From: Gryllotalpicola ginsengisoli DSM 22003
GTDB taxonomy: Bacteria > Actinomycetota > Actinomycetes > Actinomycetales > Microbacteriaceae
NCBI RefSeq assembly: GCF_000419445.1
Contig: NZ_AULK01000005.1
Span: 124,001-188,000 of the forward strand
Length of the DNA stretch: 64,000 nucleotides
Direction of reading: 5' to 3'
Notes under the pieces: generated by a model
Told to the model about the DNA's origin: nothing
Seen by the model: only the letters and a program-made list of their open reading frames with translations
Database searches by the model: none
Translations under genes and position numbers: made by a program
Part shown: piece by piece, positions 19,633 to 29,113 of the stretch
Position numbering within the stretch: position 1 is the stretch's first letter
Layout of the letters: every line of letters begins with the position of its first letter

Positions 19633-19641
19633 AACGGGGTG

Positions 19642-21456
19642 CTACACGAGGGAATCGCGCCAGGCGGCGTGCAGCTGCGCGAAGCGGCCCGTGCCCCCGA
19701 TCAGCTCGGCGGGGGTGCCGTCCTCGACGATGCGGCCGTGCTCCATCACGAGCACCCGGTCGGCGATCGCCACGGTCGACAGCCGGTGCGCGATGATCAC
19801 CGCGGTGCGGTCGGCCAGCAGCGTCTGCAGCGCCTGCTGCACGAGCCGCTCGCTCGGGATGTCGAGCGACGACGTCGCCTCGTCGAGGATCAGCACGGCC
19901 GGGTTCGCGAGGAACGCCCGCGCGAACGAGATCAGCTGCCGCTGGCCGGCAGAGACGCGCCCGCCGCGCTTGTTCACATCGGTGTCGTAGCCGTCGGGCA
20001 GCGCCTCGATGAACTCATGCGCGCCCACCGCTTGCGCCGCCCGCCGGATCTCCTCGATCGTCGCATCCGGCTTGCCCAGCGCGATGTTGTCGGCCACCGA
20101 GCCCGAGAACAGGTACGCCTCCTGCGTCACCATGACGATCGCGCGGCGCAGGTCCTCCTGCGTCAGGTCGCGCAGGTCCACGCCGTCGAGCGTCACGGCG
20201 CCCGACGACGGGTCGTAGAACCGCGAGATCAGCTTGGCGAGCGTCGACTTGCCCGCGCCCGTCGAGCCGACCAGCGCGACGGTCTGCCCCGCCGGGATGT
20301 CGAGGTCGAACTTGGGCAGCACGTCGCGGCCCGGCTTGTAGTGGAAGTTGACGTCGTCGAACACCACGTGCCCGCGGGCGCCGTCGAGCTTGATCGGATG
20401 CGCCGGCTCCGGCACCCCCGGCTGCTCCTCCAGCACGCCCGAGATCTTCTCGAGCGCCGCCGCGGCCGACTGGTAGGAGTTGTAGAACATCGCCATCTCC
20501 TCCATCGGGTCGAAGAAGCGGCGCGCGTACAGCAGCACCGACAGCAGGGCGCCGATCTCGAGCGAGCCCGAGGCCACGCGCAGGCCGCCGATCAGCAGCG
20601 CCACGGCGACCGTGATGTTGCCGATCATCACCAGGCCCGGGTCGAAGAGACCGAACAGCTGGATCGTCTTGGCGTTCACGTCGCGGTAGTCCTCGACCAG
20701 CTCGCCGAACTCGCGCTCGTTGCGCTTCTCCTTGCGGAACGCCTTGACGGCGCGGATGCCCGTCATGGTCTCCACGAAGTGCACGATGAGCTTCGCCGAG
20801 GCGACCCGCGAGATGCGGAACAGCACCTGCGAGCGCTTCTGGAACCAGCGCACCAGGAAGTACAGCGGCACGAGCGAGCACAGCAGCACCACGCCCGAGA
20901 CCCAGTCCACCGCGAAGATCGCGATCGCAATGAACCCCGAGTAGAGCATCCCCTGCACCAGCTGGTTGATGCCCGAGTCGAGCAGCTCGCGGATGGAGTC
21001 GAGGTCGCTGGTCTGCCGCGAGATGATGCGGCCCGAGGTGTACGACTCGTGGAACTCGAGGCTGAGCCGCTGCGTGTGCAGGAACACCCGAGTACGCAGG
21101 TCGAACAGGATCGCCTGGCTGATCTGCGCCGACGCGATCGTGTACCAGGCGATCGTGAGCGCGCCCAGCACGCCTGCCGCGAGGTAGGCGGCGACCGTCC
21201 ACGAGATCGGCATCCAGTCCTGCTTCAGCAGCGCGGGCAGGCCGCGGTCGATGCCGATGCCGATCAGCGCGGGCCCCGACACCTGCAGGATCGTCGAGAC
21301 GACGACCAGCACGAGCGTCCAGGTCACCTTGACCTTCATGGGCGCGACGAGCGAGCCCAGCAGGCGCAGCGAGCGCTGACGGATGACCCGGGACTCGCCC
21401 TTCGACAGGTCGCTGCGGTCCTCCCCTGCCACGCCGGTCACGGTTGCCGTGCTCAT
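19642..21456 (-). CDS. ABC exporter half-transporter, second subunit
   Basis: A 604-residue type IV ABC exporter subunit: a six-helix membrane domain (about 30-330) fused to a nucleotide-binding domain with Walker [16 protein letters not shown]-loop MVTQEAY and Walker B with catalytic Glu, [12 protein letters not shown]. The signature is RVSAGQRQ, an SAGQ variant of SGGQ. The family exports lipids, drugs or peptides. It overlaps the preceding gene by 4 bases (ATGA at 21453-21456), so the two subunits are co-translated and surely form a heterodimer. Its Glu-containing Walker B complements the Asp variant in the partner. The substrate is unknown. Confidence 0.95.
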   Translation of the reverse strand: MSTATVTGVAGEDRSDLSKGESRVIRQRSLRLLGSLVAPMKVKVTWTLVLVVVSTILQVSGPALIGIGIDRGLPALLKQDWMPISWTVAAYLAAGVLGALTIAWYTIASAQISQAILFDLRTRVFLHTQRLSLEFHESYTSGRIISRQTSDLDSIRELLDSGINQLVQGMLYSGFIAIAIFAVDWVSGVVLLCSLVPLYFLVRWFQKRSQVLFRISRVASAKLIVHFVETMTGIRAVKAFRKEKRNEREFGELVEDYRDVNAKTIQLFGLFDPGLVMIGNITVAVALLIGGLRVASGSLEIGALLSVLLYARRFFDPMEEMAMFYNSYQSAAAALEKISGVLEEQPGVPEPAHPIKLDGARGHVVFDDVNFHYKPGRDVLPKFDLDIPAGQTVALVGSTGAGKSTLAKLISRFYDPSSGAVTLDGVDLRDLTQEDLRRAIVMVTQEAYLFSGSVADNIALGKPDATIEEIRRAAQAVGAHEFIEALPDGYDTDVNKRGGRVSAGQRQLISFARAFLANPAVLILDEATSSLDIPSERLVQQALQTLLADRTAVIIAHRLSTVAIADRVLVMEHGRIVEDGTPAELIGGTGRFAQLHAAWRDSLV

Positions 21457-23396
21457 GCGTCCACCTCCTCGGTGTCGACGGTCTGTGGCCCGGATGCGCC
21501 CGGCGGGCGCGTCCCGAAGCCGGAGTCCTCGTCCTCCAGGGAGGAGATGACGTAGCGGTAGTGCTCGTTGCGCGCCAGCAGCTCGCTGTGCGGGCCGACG
21601 TCGACGACCCGGCCGCCCTGCAGCAGCGCCACCCGGTCGGCGAGCATCACCGTCGACGGCCGGTGCGCGACGATCAGCGCGGTGGTGCCCTTCAGCACCC
21701 GGCGCAGCCGCTCGGTGACCCGCGCCTCGGTGTCCACGTCGAGCGCCGACAGCGGGTCGTCGAGCACGAGCACGCTCGGCTTCGCGGCCACGGCGCGGGC
21801 CAGCGCGAGGCGCTGCCGCTGGCCGCCGGAGAGGCTGAGCCCCTCCTCGCCGACCTTCGTGTCGACGCCCTCGGGCAGGTCGTAGGCGAACGCCGCCTGC
21901 GCCACCTCGAGCGCCTCCGCCAGCTGCGCCTCGGCGGCCGCCTTCGTGTCGGGGTCGTCGCCGACGAGGTCGGGCCGGCCGAGCAGCACGTTGTCGCGCA
22001 CGGATGCGGAGAACAGCGTGGCGTCCTCGAACGCCATCGCCACCCGGGTGCGCAGCTCCTCCAGGGTGAGGTCGCGCACGTCGACGCCGTCGATGCGGAT
22101 GGCGCCGCCCGTGACGTCGTACAGGCGCGGCACGAGCGAGGTGAGCGTCGACTTGCCCGAGCCGGTGAGCCCGACGAGCGCCATCGTCTCTCCCGGGCGC
22201 ACCTCGAGGTCGACGCCGTCGACCAGGTCGGGGAACCGCGCGGGCGAGTCCTCGTAGCGGAAGTGGACCTGGTCGAACTCGAGGCGGCCGCGCGGCTCGT
22301 CGATGTGCTTCGGCGCCGCCGGGTCGTCGATCGTGTTCGGAGTGCTCATCACCTCGAAGAACCGGTCGACGGCGGTGCGGGTGTCGTAGGTCATCGAGAG
22401 CAGGAATCCGATCGACTCAATCGGGAAGCGCAGCACCGTGGCCGTCGAGAAGAAGGCGAGCAGCTGGCCGATGGTGAGCTGGTCGTGGGCCGCGAGCCAC
22501 ACGCCGAGCAGCAGGCAGATGCCGAACGCGACGTCGGGCACCATCAGCAGCCACAGCCAGAGCCCGGCGATGGCGCGCGCCTTCTCGAGTTCGGTGCCGC
22601 GCAGCCGCTCGGCCTGGGCGCGGAAATTCGACAGCGCGTGGCGGCCGCGGCCGAACGCCTTGAGCACGCGGATGCCGTGCACGGACTCCTCGACCGCGGT
22701 GGCGAGGTCGCCCTGCTGGTCCTGCGACCGGCGCGCCACGATGTGGTACTTGCGCTCGAAGAAGTAGCCGGCGACCCAGAGCGGGATCGAGAGCACCACC
22801 ATGACGGCGGCGAGCAGCCAGTGCCAGTAGAACAGCACGCCGAAGCCGACCACGATCGTGACGATGTTCACGATGAACAGCACGAGGCCGAACGACAGCC
22901 AGCGCCGGATCAAGTTGAGGTCGCTGACCGCGCGGGAGAGCAGCTGGCCGCTGGGCCAGCGGTCGTGGAAGGCGACCGGCAGGCGCTGCAGCTTGGCGTA
23001 CAGCGCGTTGCGCAGCGTCGCCTCGACCTTCGTGCCCGGGGCGAGCACGAACCAGCGACGCAGCGAGATGAGCACGGCCTCGCCCGCGCCGAGCGCGAGG
23101 ATGAGCAGCGCGGAGAGCACCACCTGCGAGGTGCTGCCGCCGCGGTGCAGCAGCGTTCCGTCGACGAGCTTCTGCAGCACCATGGGGATGGCGAGCGCGA
23201 CGACGGAGGCGCCGAGGGCGGCGACCATGCCGGCCGTGATGCGCGGCAGCGCCGGCTTCAGGTAGGGGTAGAGCCGCACGAGCGACTGCGCGGTGGTCTG
23301 CTCGGGGCCGTCGGCGCGGTGCGTGCCGTCGCTGAGCTCCGGGCCGGCGGTCTCGTCTCGTGGGGGGTGGGGGTCCTGCGGGGCAGCGGTAGACAT
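21453..23396 (-). CDS. ABC exporter half-transporter, first subunit with degenerate Walker B
   Basis: A 647-residue ABC exporter subunit with a ~37-residue cytosolic N-terminal extension, six membrane helices (about 50-340) and an ATPase domain. Walker A is GLTGSGKST at 409-416, the signature is canonical LSGGQ near 522, and Walker B is [12 protein letters not shown] at 542-553. The catalytic Glu after Walker B is Asp547. In heterodimeric exporters such as TM287/288 and LmrCD this replacement marks the subunit that owns the degenerate ATP site, whose other half is the partner's signature (here SAGQ). The membrane domain extends into the ATPase without break. A 42-codon ORF with a strong ribosome-binding site lies 157 bases upstream on the same strand. 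Confidence 0.95.
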   Translation of the reverse strand: MSTAAPQDPHPPRDETAGPELSDGTHRADGPEQTTAQSLVRLYPYLKPALPRITAGMVAALGASVVALAIPMVLQKLVDGTLLHRGGSTSQVVLSALLILALGAGEAVLISLRRWFVLAPGTKVEATLRNALYAKLQRLPVAFHDRWPSGQLLSRAVSDLNLIRRWLSFGLVLFIVNIVTIVVGFGVLFYWHWLLAAVMVVLSIPLWVAGYFFERKYHIVARRSQDQQGDLATAVEESVHGIRVLKAFGRGRHALSNFRAQAERLRGTELEKARAIAGLWLWLLMVPDVAFGICLLLGVWLAAHDQLTIGQLLAFFSTATVLRFPIESIGFLLSMTYDTRTAVDRFFEVMSTPNTIDDPAAPKHIDEPRGRLEFDQVHFRYEDSPARFPDLVDGVDLEVRPGETMALVGLTGSGKSTLTSLVPRLYDVTGGAIRIDGVDVRDLTLEELRTRVAMAFEDATLFSASVRDNVLLGRPDLVGDDPDTKAAAEAQLAEALEVAQAAFAYDLPEGVDTKVGEEGLSLSGGQRQRLALARAVAAKPSVLVLDDPLSALDVDTEARVTERLRRVLKGTTALIVAHRPSTVMLADRVALLQGGRVVDVGPHSELLARNEHYRYVISSLEDEDSGFGTRPPGASGPQTVDTEEVDA

Positions 23397-23553
23397 GGAT
23401 CAGGCAATTCTTCGTGGGAGTCGGCGAGATTCGTGACGCGGTCCGCCGGCGGAGGTGGCCGGCGGAGTCGTCTCAAGAGGCGTACGGACGCGGCATCGGG
23501 ATCCGACGCGTCCGACAGAGTTGGGGTGCTGGTGCCGCGGGGCGGCGGGGAGG

Positions 23554-23682
23554 CTAGCGGGAGCGCATCGTGGCGCCGAGCCGGCGCATGCGGCCCCGCC
23601 CGGCGATGACGTCATTCTCCGGGGCGGCGCCGGCGGCCACACCAGCGACGACCTTCGTCGTGAAGAGCGTGGTGTCGGACAT
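23554..23682 (-). CDS. Small ORF, 42-residue basic peptide
   Basis: An ORF too short for normal gene calling: MSDTTLFTTKVV..APENDVIAG..MRSR, 42 residues. It has a short hydrophobic VVAGVAAGAA segment and a strongly basic C-terminus with six Arg in the last thirteen residues. Support comes from TGGAGG spaced five bases before the ATG and a plausible promoter (TTGTCT - 18 bp - TAGTCT at 23799-23770). It is followed after 157 bases by the ABC exporter operon on the same strand. It may be a leader peptide, an exported peptide or an independent small protein. I do not recognise it, and no function is claimed. Confidence 0.5.
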   Translation of the reverse strand: MSDTTLFTTKVVAGVAAGAAPENDVIAGRGRMRRLGATMRSR

Positions 23683-23769
23683 GTCGGCCTCCAGAGTCAT
23701 GAGTGTGCGTTCGGTGACGCTCACCTCTGCGCGCGCCGAAGCGTCGGCACAGATACGGAGCGAATTCTC

Positions 23770-23799
23770 AGACTAGTACCGCGCCGAAAGCGCAGACAA
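23770..23799 (-). promoter_or_regulatory. Candidate promoter for the small ORF / exporter unit
   Basis: Reading the minus strand, TTGTCT (23799-23794) and TAGTCT (23775-23770) are 18 bases apart and fit -35 and TANNNT-type -10 elements. They lie about 90 bases before the 42-codon ORF. A CCCAATTGGG palindrome (23809-23818) lies just upstream of the -35. No other gene start in this gap needs a promoter on this strand except the exporter. Confidence 0.4.
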
Positions 23800-23850
23800 G
23801 CGCCCGACCCCAATTGGGCACAACACTCGCGACAGACGCGCTGATCTTCC

Positions 23851-23977
23851 ACCGGTCGACTCAGCCCTCCGCCGGTCGGCTCGGCCCTCCGCCGGTCGAC
23901 TCAGCCCTCCGCCGGTCGACTCAGCCCTCGGCCGGTCGACTCAGCCGCGCAGCGGCTGAATGGAGACCCGCACGCCT
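23851..23977. repeat. 20-bp tandem array, five units, GCCGGTCGACTC family
   Basis: Five near-identical 20-base units (GCCGGTCGACTCAGCCCTCC type) start at 23851, 23871, 23891, 23911 and 23931. The last runs into a GCGCAGCGGCTGAATGGAGACC-like tail. Head and tail match the 27-bp array at 19030-19141, so this is the same element amplified with a different unit length. It fills the gap before the stop of the membrane-dimethylargininase gene. Confidence 0.85.
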
Positions 23978-25154
23978 ACAGCCGTACCGACAGGCAGGTG
24001 ACCGACCCCTCGACCTTCTCGAACTCGCTCACGTCGACGACGACGACGCGGTAGCCGAGGTCTTCGACGAGCGCCACGGTCTGCGGGGCCGACGCCGGCA
24101 TCAGCACCGTGCTCGGGTCGAGCACGACCAGGTTCGCGCCGCTCGGCTCGGGCACGCGCAGCGCGCGAGCGAACACGGATGCGTCGACCTGGTCGCCTGC
24201 GACCAGCACGGTCCCGTCCGGCAGCGCCGTGGCCACGGTCTTGAGGTGCAGTGCGCCCGTGACGGGCACGGCCACGACGGTGAGGTCCAGGCCGGCGAGG
24301 GTGACGACCTCTCGCAGCTGGCGGATGCCGTCGGCATCCGTGCGCGCGCTGCGCCCGACGTAGACGGTGTCGCCGACGACCAGCACGTCGCCGCCGTCGA
24401 GGGTGCCGGGCGCCTCGATCTCGTAGAGGGTGAGGCCCTGCTCGCGCAGCTTGTCCGCGACGGATGCGGTCTCGGCCCTGCGCCCCTCGGCTCCGGGCCG
24501 GGTGATGACGCCCACGCTGGAGCTCAGGATCACGGCGGCGTCTTCGACGAACACGGCGTCGGCGAGGTCGTCGGCCGGGGCGACCTCGACGGTCTGCCAG
24601 CCGGCGGAGGAGAGCGCGGCGACGTAGTCGTCCCACTGCTTGTCGGCGAGCGCCGGGTCGAGGAGCGTGCGCGCCCGGTGGGTGACGATGCCCTCGGCGA
24701 GGTTGGCCGAGGGCACGCGCACGAAGGCGACGCGGCCGCGGGCGACGGGCCGGGCGACCCAGTGTTGGTACACGCTGCGGCCGAGCAGGGCGGCGGCGAC
24801 GGTGCCCGCCACGATGAAGAACAGGTAGAAGCCGACGACGCTCGCCAGGATCGACACGATCTCGCTCTTGACCAGGATGAAGCCGGTGACGCCCGAGGCG
24901 ACGATGCCGGCGATCAGCCCCGCGAGCAGCGACCCCCACCAGCTCGAGAACGCGCCCAGCAGGCCGCCGATGAACAGCACGACGAGCAGCAGCAGGGCGG
25001 GCAGCGCGAAGTCGCCGGTGTAGGTCGGGATCGACGCGAGCGACAGCGAGTTGACCAGGTAGAGCGCCAGGACGGTCGCGGCGAAGGCGACCAGCGTGGT
25101 CGAGAGGGCGGCGAAGAAGGATGCGGCGAGCCGTCGGCTCCACGGGGTCGTCAT
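23976..25154 (-). CDS. Membrane-anchored dimethylargininase-like amidinohydrolase
   Basis: A 392-residue two-part protein. Residues 1-125 form four hydrophobic helices (SFFAALSTTLVAFAATVLAL, LPALLLLVVLFIGG, WWGSLLAGLIAGIVASGVTG and ILASVVGFYLFFIVAGTVAA). Residues ~140-392 match dimethylarginine dimethylaminohydrolase / arginine-deiminase-fold enzymes: FVEDAAVIL (~202-210), RPGAEGRRAE, LDGGDVLVVGDTVYVGRSART, HLKT with His303, and a C-terminal nucleophile Cys387 in GSVTCLS. The expected reaction is hydrolysis of methylated arginine or a related guanidine to citrulline-type products. The active site follows the helices and would face the cytosol if their number is even. The fused membrane domain is the unusual point. 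Confidence 0.88.
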   Translation of the reverse strand: MTTPWSRRLAASFFAALSTTLVAFAATVLALYLVNSLSLASIPTYTGDFALPALLLLVVLFIGGLLGAFSSWWGSLLAGLIAGIVASGVTGFILVKSEIVSILASVVGFYLFFIVAGTVAAALLGRSVYQHWVARPVARGRVAFVRVPSANLAEGIVTHRARTLLDPALADKQWDDYVAALSSAGWQTVEVAPADDLADAVFVEDAAVILSSSVGVITRPGAEGRRAETASVADKLREQGLTLYEIEAPGTLDGGDVLVVGDTVYVGRSARTDADGIRQLREVVTLAGLDLTVVAVPVTGALHLKTVATALPDGTVLVAGDQVDASVFARALRVPEPSGANLVVLDPSTVLMPASAPQTVALVEDLGYRVVVVDVSEFEKVEGSVTCLSVRL

Positions 25155-25239
25155 GATGCCCCCAGCCTACCGGCGGCCACCTTAGGCGCCGGCTGGGGGC
25201 GGCGCCCCGGGCGGCCCGAGGGCGTGGCCCGTGCACCGT

Positions 25240-25303
25240 GCGCTACTCGGATCCGCAGTCCGCTACTCGGGTCCGAGGCGCGCACTGCGGATCGGAGTAG
25301 CGC
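25240..25303. repeat. Hairpin with 20-base arms between DDAH-like gene and purN-purH
   Basis: GCGCTACTCGGATCCGCAGT (25240-25259) is complementary to 25284-25303 except for one base; 24 bases separate the arms and contain another CGCTACTCGG. It begins 12 bases after the purN-purH stop, so it may act as that gene's terminator, although no T-run follows. The CTACTCG core links it to the GGTCGAGTAGC repeat family. Confidence 0.75.
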
Positions 25304-25314
25304 AATGAACGGCG

Positions 25315-27621
25315 TCAGTGGAAGAAGTGGCGCTCGCCCGTGAGGTACATGGTGACTCCGGCGGCTTTCGCCGCCTCGACGACCTCGGCGTCGCGGATCG
25401 AGCCGCCCGGCTGCACGATCGCCTTCACGCCGGCGTCGAGGAGGATCTGTGCTCCGTCGGCGAAGGGGAAGAACGCATCCGATGCAGCCACCGCGCCGCG
25501 GGCGCGCTCGACTCCGTCGCCGAGCGTGTTCGCCCGCTCGACCGCGAGCTTGCACGAGTCGACCCGGTTGACCTGCCCCATTCCGACGCCGACGGATGCG
25601 CCGCCCGACGCCAGCAGGATCGCATTGGACTTCACCGCACGGCACGCCCGCCAGGCGAACTCGAGGTCGGCGAGCGTGGCGGCGTCGGCCGGCTCGCCCG
25701 CCGCCAGCTGCCAGGAGCCCGAGATCGGGCCGGCCGGGAACACGTCGGCCTGCTGCACGAGCACTCCCCCGGAGATCTGCTTGTACTCGTACGGCGCGCG
25801 GCCGTAGCCGGCGGGCAGGCGCAGGATGCGCAGGTTCTTCTTCGCCTGCAGCAGCTCGAGGGCGGCCGGCTCGTAGTCGGGGGCGATGATCACCTCGGTG
25901 AAGATGCCCTTGACCGTCTCGGCCATGGCGAGCGTGACGGTGCGGTTCGCGGCGATCACGCCGCCGTAGGCGCTGACCGGGTCGCAGGCGTGCGCCTTGC
26001 GGTGTGCTTCGGCGATGCCCTCGCCCTCGCCGGCGACGGCGATGCCGCAGGGGTTCGCGTGCTTGATGATGGCGACGGCCGGTTCGCTGAAGTCGTAGGC
26101 GGCGCGCAGCGCGGCGTCGGCGTCGGTGTAGTTGTTGTACGACATCTCTTTGCCGCCGAGCTGCTCGGCCTGCGCGATGCCGGCGCCGGACTGCAGCGGG
26201 CCTGTCTGCGCGTCAGCGTAGAGGGCGGCGGCCTGGTGGCTGTTCTCGCCGTAGCGCAGCGTCGCCAGCAGCTCCCCCTCGACGGCGACCGATGCGGAAA
26301 ATTCGTATTTTTCGCTCGGGGTTTCGGAGGAGGCATCCGTGCTCGCCACGTTCGCGGCGAACCACGCGCTCACGGCCGCGTCGTAGTCGGCTGTGTGCTG
26401 GAACGCCTTCGCCGCAAGGTCGCCGCGCAGGGCGAGGGTGGTGCCGCCCGACTTCACGGCGGCGAGCACCTCGGGGTACGAGTCGGGCGAGACGACGACC
26501 GCCACGTTCGCGTAGTTCTTGGCGCTCGCGCGCACCATGGCCGGCCCGCCGATGTCGATCTGCTCGACGACGTCGTCACCCTGCGCTCCGCTCGCGACGG
26601 TCTCGCGGAACGGGTAGAGGTTCACGACCACCAGCTCGAACGGCGCGATGCCGAGCTCGGCGAGCTGCCGCTCGTGGTCCTCCAGGCGCAGGTCCGCCAG
26701 CAGACCCGCGTGCACGGCCGGGTGCAGGGTCTTGACGCGGCCGCCGAGGGATTCGGGGAAGCCGGTCAGGCTCGACACGTCGGTGACCTCGACCCCGGCC
26801 TCGCGGATGGCCTGGGCGGTGGAGCCGGTGGAGACGATTTCGACGCCGGCCGCCGAAAGCTCGGTCGCGAGCTCGGCGAGGCCCGTCTTGTCGCTCAGCG
26901 AGATGAGCGCGCGGCGCACCGGGATCACGTCCCGCTCGCGGTACAGGCTCGGGTCGGCGGCGTGGGCGCTCATGCTCTGGCCAACTCCTTCTAGGTCGGG
27001 CGCCGCCGCTGCGGCGGTGCGGGACCCGTCGGCACGGAGGGCCGCGAGGTCCAGGGTTCCGTTGGCGATGTCGAGCACCGCCTGGATCAGCAGGCGCCGC
27101 TCGAAGGGCTTGATGCGCTCGTGCAGCGAGGTCTCCGTGTCGCCCGGCTCGATCGGGATCCGCTCCTGCGCGATGATCGGCCCGGTGTCGACGCCGTTGT
27201 CGACGACGATGAGGCTCGCCCCGGTCTGCGCGGCGCCCGACGCGAGCGCGTCGCGCACGGCGTGCGCGCCCGGGAACTCGGGCAGGTACGACGGATGCGT
27301 GTTGATCAGGTTCGGCGCGAGCGCATCGACCACGTGCGGCGGCAGCAGGCGCATGAACCCCGACAGCACCACCAGGTCGGGCTGCCACTGCCGGATCTGC
27401 TCGAGCAGCGCGTCGCCCCATGCGGCGCGGTCGTCGAAGTTGCTGAGGGCGACCTCGAAGGTCGGGATGCCGAACTCCTCGGCGTGCTGCAGGCCGGCGG
27501 CATCCGGCCGGTCGGTGCCGACCGCGACGATGCGGGCGGGGTACTCGGCGTCCTGCGCCGCTTCGAGCAGGGCGCGAAGATTGGACCCACCCCCGGAGAT
27601 GAGCACGACGACCGAGAGCAC
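25315..27621 (-). CDS. purNH: Fused phosphoribosylglycinamide formyltransferase / bifunctional AICARFT-IMP cyclohydrolase
   Basis: A single 768-codon frame joining two purine-synthesis enzymes usually encoded separately. Residues 1-~200 are Pur[16 protein letters not shown], the catalytic [16 protein letters not shown] and [10 protein letters not shown]. Residues 217-768 are PurH: an IMP cyclohydrolase (MGS-like) domain starting [13 protein letters not shown] with [13 protein letters not shown], then AICAR formyltransferase with [13 protein letters not shown] and [11 protein letters not shown]. The Ala-rich junction is residues ~200-216. ATG 26973 (PurH Met) has AAGGAG eleven bases upstream, so PurH may also initiate separately, and a TAG lies in the +1 frame at 26993. 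The fusion could therefore be genuine or reflect an indel. PerM-like gene follows the usual purN neighbourhood. Confidence 0.93.
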   Translation of the reverse strand: MLSVVVLISGGGSNLRALLEAAQDAEYPARIVAVGTDRPDAAGLQHAEEFGIPTFEVALSNFDDRAAWGDALLEQIRQWQPDLVVLSGFMRLLPPHVVDALAPNLINTHPSYLPEFPGAHAVRDALASGAAQTGASLIVVDNGVDTGPIIAQERIPIEPGDTETSLHERIKPFERRLLIQAVLDIANGTLDLAALRADGSRTAAAAAPDLEGVGQSMSAHAADPSLYRERDVIPVRRALISLSDKTGLAELATELSAAGVEIVSTGSTAQAIREAGVEVTDVSSLTGFPESLGGRVKTLHPAVHAGLLADLRLEDHERQLAELGIAPFELVVVNLYPFRETVASGAQGDDVVEQIDIGGPAMVRASAKNYANVAVVVSPDSYPEVLAAVKSGGTTLALRGDLAAKAFQHTADYDAAVSAWFAANVASTDASSETPSEKYEFSASVAVEGELLATLRYGENSHQAAALYADAQTGPLQSGAGIAQAEQLGGKEMSYNNYTDADAALRAAYDFSEPAVAIIKHANPCGIAVAGEGEGIAEAHRKAHACDPVSAYGGVIAANRTVTLAMAETVKGIFTEVIIAPDYEPAALELLQAKKNLRILRLPAGYGRAPYEYKQISGGVLVQQADVFPAGPISGSWQLAAGEPADAATLADLEFAWRACRAVKSNAILLASGGASVGVGMGQVNRVDSCKLAVERANTLGDGVERARGAVAASDAFFPFADGAQILLDAGVKAIVQPGGSIRDAEVVEAAKAAGVTMYLTGERHFFH

Positions 27622-27748
27622 GCCCTCAGCCTACCGGGCGCCGCGGGCGCGGCAGGCGCCGCAGGGGCGGCAGGCGCGGCACGGTGCGCTGCTGCCGCGC
27701 ACTGGCGCCACTCGCACGGCAGGCGCGCGCGTCCGGGAGAGGAGCGCG

Positions 27749-29041
27749 TCAGACGCGGTCGGGTTCCGGCTCCGGCTCCCGTGCCCGCTCCGGCTCCGGG
27801 TCGGGCTCGCGGTGCGAGGCGAACGCGAGCGGCGTCCAGTCCATCGCCTGCTCACGGAAGTGCCGGGCGAACAGCCCGATCGCAGCGCCGCCCGCGAGCT
27901 CGGCGGCCCCGATGGCCCCGACCAGCCACGGGGACGGGCCGAGGTGCGCGAACGACCCCGGCGCCAGCGACCCGCCCGACCAGGCGGCGAGGAGGGCGAG
28001 CAGCGCGCCGCCGAGCACGCCGGTGGAGGCGGCGACGGCGGCCAGCAGCAGGGGGTCGTCATGCAACGGCGCGTGCGCCGTGAAGATGCGATGGGTGAGC
28101 CATCCGATCACGACGGCCGCGATCACGGGGATCGCCACGACCGCGAGCGCGCCGGCCGGCGAGTGCGCGGGAACGATGCCGATCAGCGGCACGCCGGGAA
28201 GCTGCCCGGGCCCGCCCGAGCCGGGCGCGATCGTGCCGGAGCCGAGCGCGAAGCCGGGCCCGATGATCCAGGAGGCGGCCCAGATCACCGCGTTCGGGAG
28301 GAACGCGAGCTGCGCGAGCGTGAGGGTGGCGCCGCCGAGGTACCCGGCCTGCAGGCCTTCGTAGAGGGCGACGATCTTGCCGAAGTGCACGAACAGCGCG
28401 AGCGCGACGAACACCGCGGATGCCGCGAGGACGAGCGCCACGGCCCCGGTCGCCGCGCGCAGGGCGGCCCCGGCGACGGCCCGCACGTCGGGGGTGGTGA
28501 ACCGCGCGAACCACTCGGGCACGTCGTCGCGGCTGCGGGCCCGGTCGAGCCCCACGCCCAGTGCGGCGCCGAGCCCGAAGGTGAGCGCGCCCACGAAGAA
28601 CGCCTGCCCCGCGTGCGGTGCGAACACCCCGCTGCGCGCGGTAAGGGCGACCACCCAGGCGGCGATGCCGAACGCGAGGGTGCCGCCGAGGGCGCCGGTC
28701 AGCACGAACCGGGTCTCGGCCGCGCGGCGACCCACCCGCGCGCCCATGCAGAAGGTGAAGAACGCCACGCCGAGGGCCGCGATCGTCACGGTGAACGGCG
28801 CGACGGCCCCGGGCAGTCCGAGGCCCGTGGCGGTGACCCGGTCGAGGTGCACGTCGGCGTCGACGCCGAGGCCGAGCAGCCACGAGTCCACCGCCGCCTT
28901 CCAGAACAGGAACCAGTTGCTGGTCATCTTGTTCTGCACCGCCCACACGATGGTGAGCGGGGCCAGCGCGACCCCGATGCCGATCGCCGCGGTGATCAGT
29001 GCCTCGAAGGCGGCCAGGACGGCCACGGTCGCGCGGGTCAT
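27749..29041 (-). CDS. PerM-like DUF6350 polytopic membrane protein
   Basis: A 430-residue protein with about nine to ten hydrophobic helices (for example VAVLAAFEALITAAIGIGVA, VAPFTVTIAALGVAFFTF and AGALAVVAIPVIAAVVIGW) and a charged C-terminal tail rich in Glu-Pro-Glu-Arg. Residue pattern and position immediately upstream of purN match the DUF6350 family. Its mycobacterial member PerM (Rv0955) stands beside purN and purH and supports cell division through FtsB stability. The role here is inferred from that synteny. ATG 29041 is the family start (MTRATVAVLAAFEAL). It is 127 bases from purN-purH on the same strand. Confidence 0.85.
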   Translation of the reverse strand: MTRATVAVLAAFEALITAAIGIGVALAPLTIVWAVQNKMTSNWFLFWKAAVDSWLLGLGVDADVHLDRVTATGLGLPGAVAPFTVTIAALGVAFFTFCMGARVGRRAAETRFVLTGALGGTLAFGIAAWVVALTARSGVFAPHAGQAFFVGALTFGLGAALGVGLDRARSRDDVPEWFARFTTPDVRAVAGAALRAATGAVALVLAASAVFVALALFVHFGKIVALYEGLQAGYLGGATLTLAQLAFLPNAVIWAASWIIGPGFALGSGTIAPGSGGPGQLPGVPLIGIVPAHSPAGALAVVAIPVIAAVVIGWLTHRIFTAHAPLHDDPLLLAAVAASTGVLGGALLALLAAWSGGSLAPGSFAHLGPSPWLVGAIGAAELAGGAAIGLFARHFREQAMDWTPLAFASHREPDPEPERAREPEPEPDRV

Positions 29042-29054
29042 GCAGTCACGCTAA

Positions 29055-29097
29055 CCGGGCGGGCGGCACGGGCACGGATGCCTCGCCGCCCGCCCGG
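29055..29097. terminator. Hairpin after the esterase gene
   Basis: CCGGGCGGGCGGC (29055-29067) pairs perfectly with 29085-29097, giving a 13-bp GC stem 17 bases past the stop of the 29114-30022 gene. Only a short TTAG follows on the minus strand, so termination is likely but not classical. Confidence 0.6.
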
Positions 29098-29113
29098 CCG
29101 GTTCGGCCTTCTC

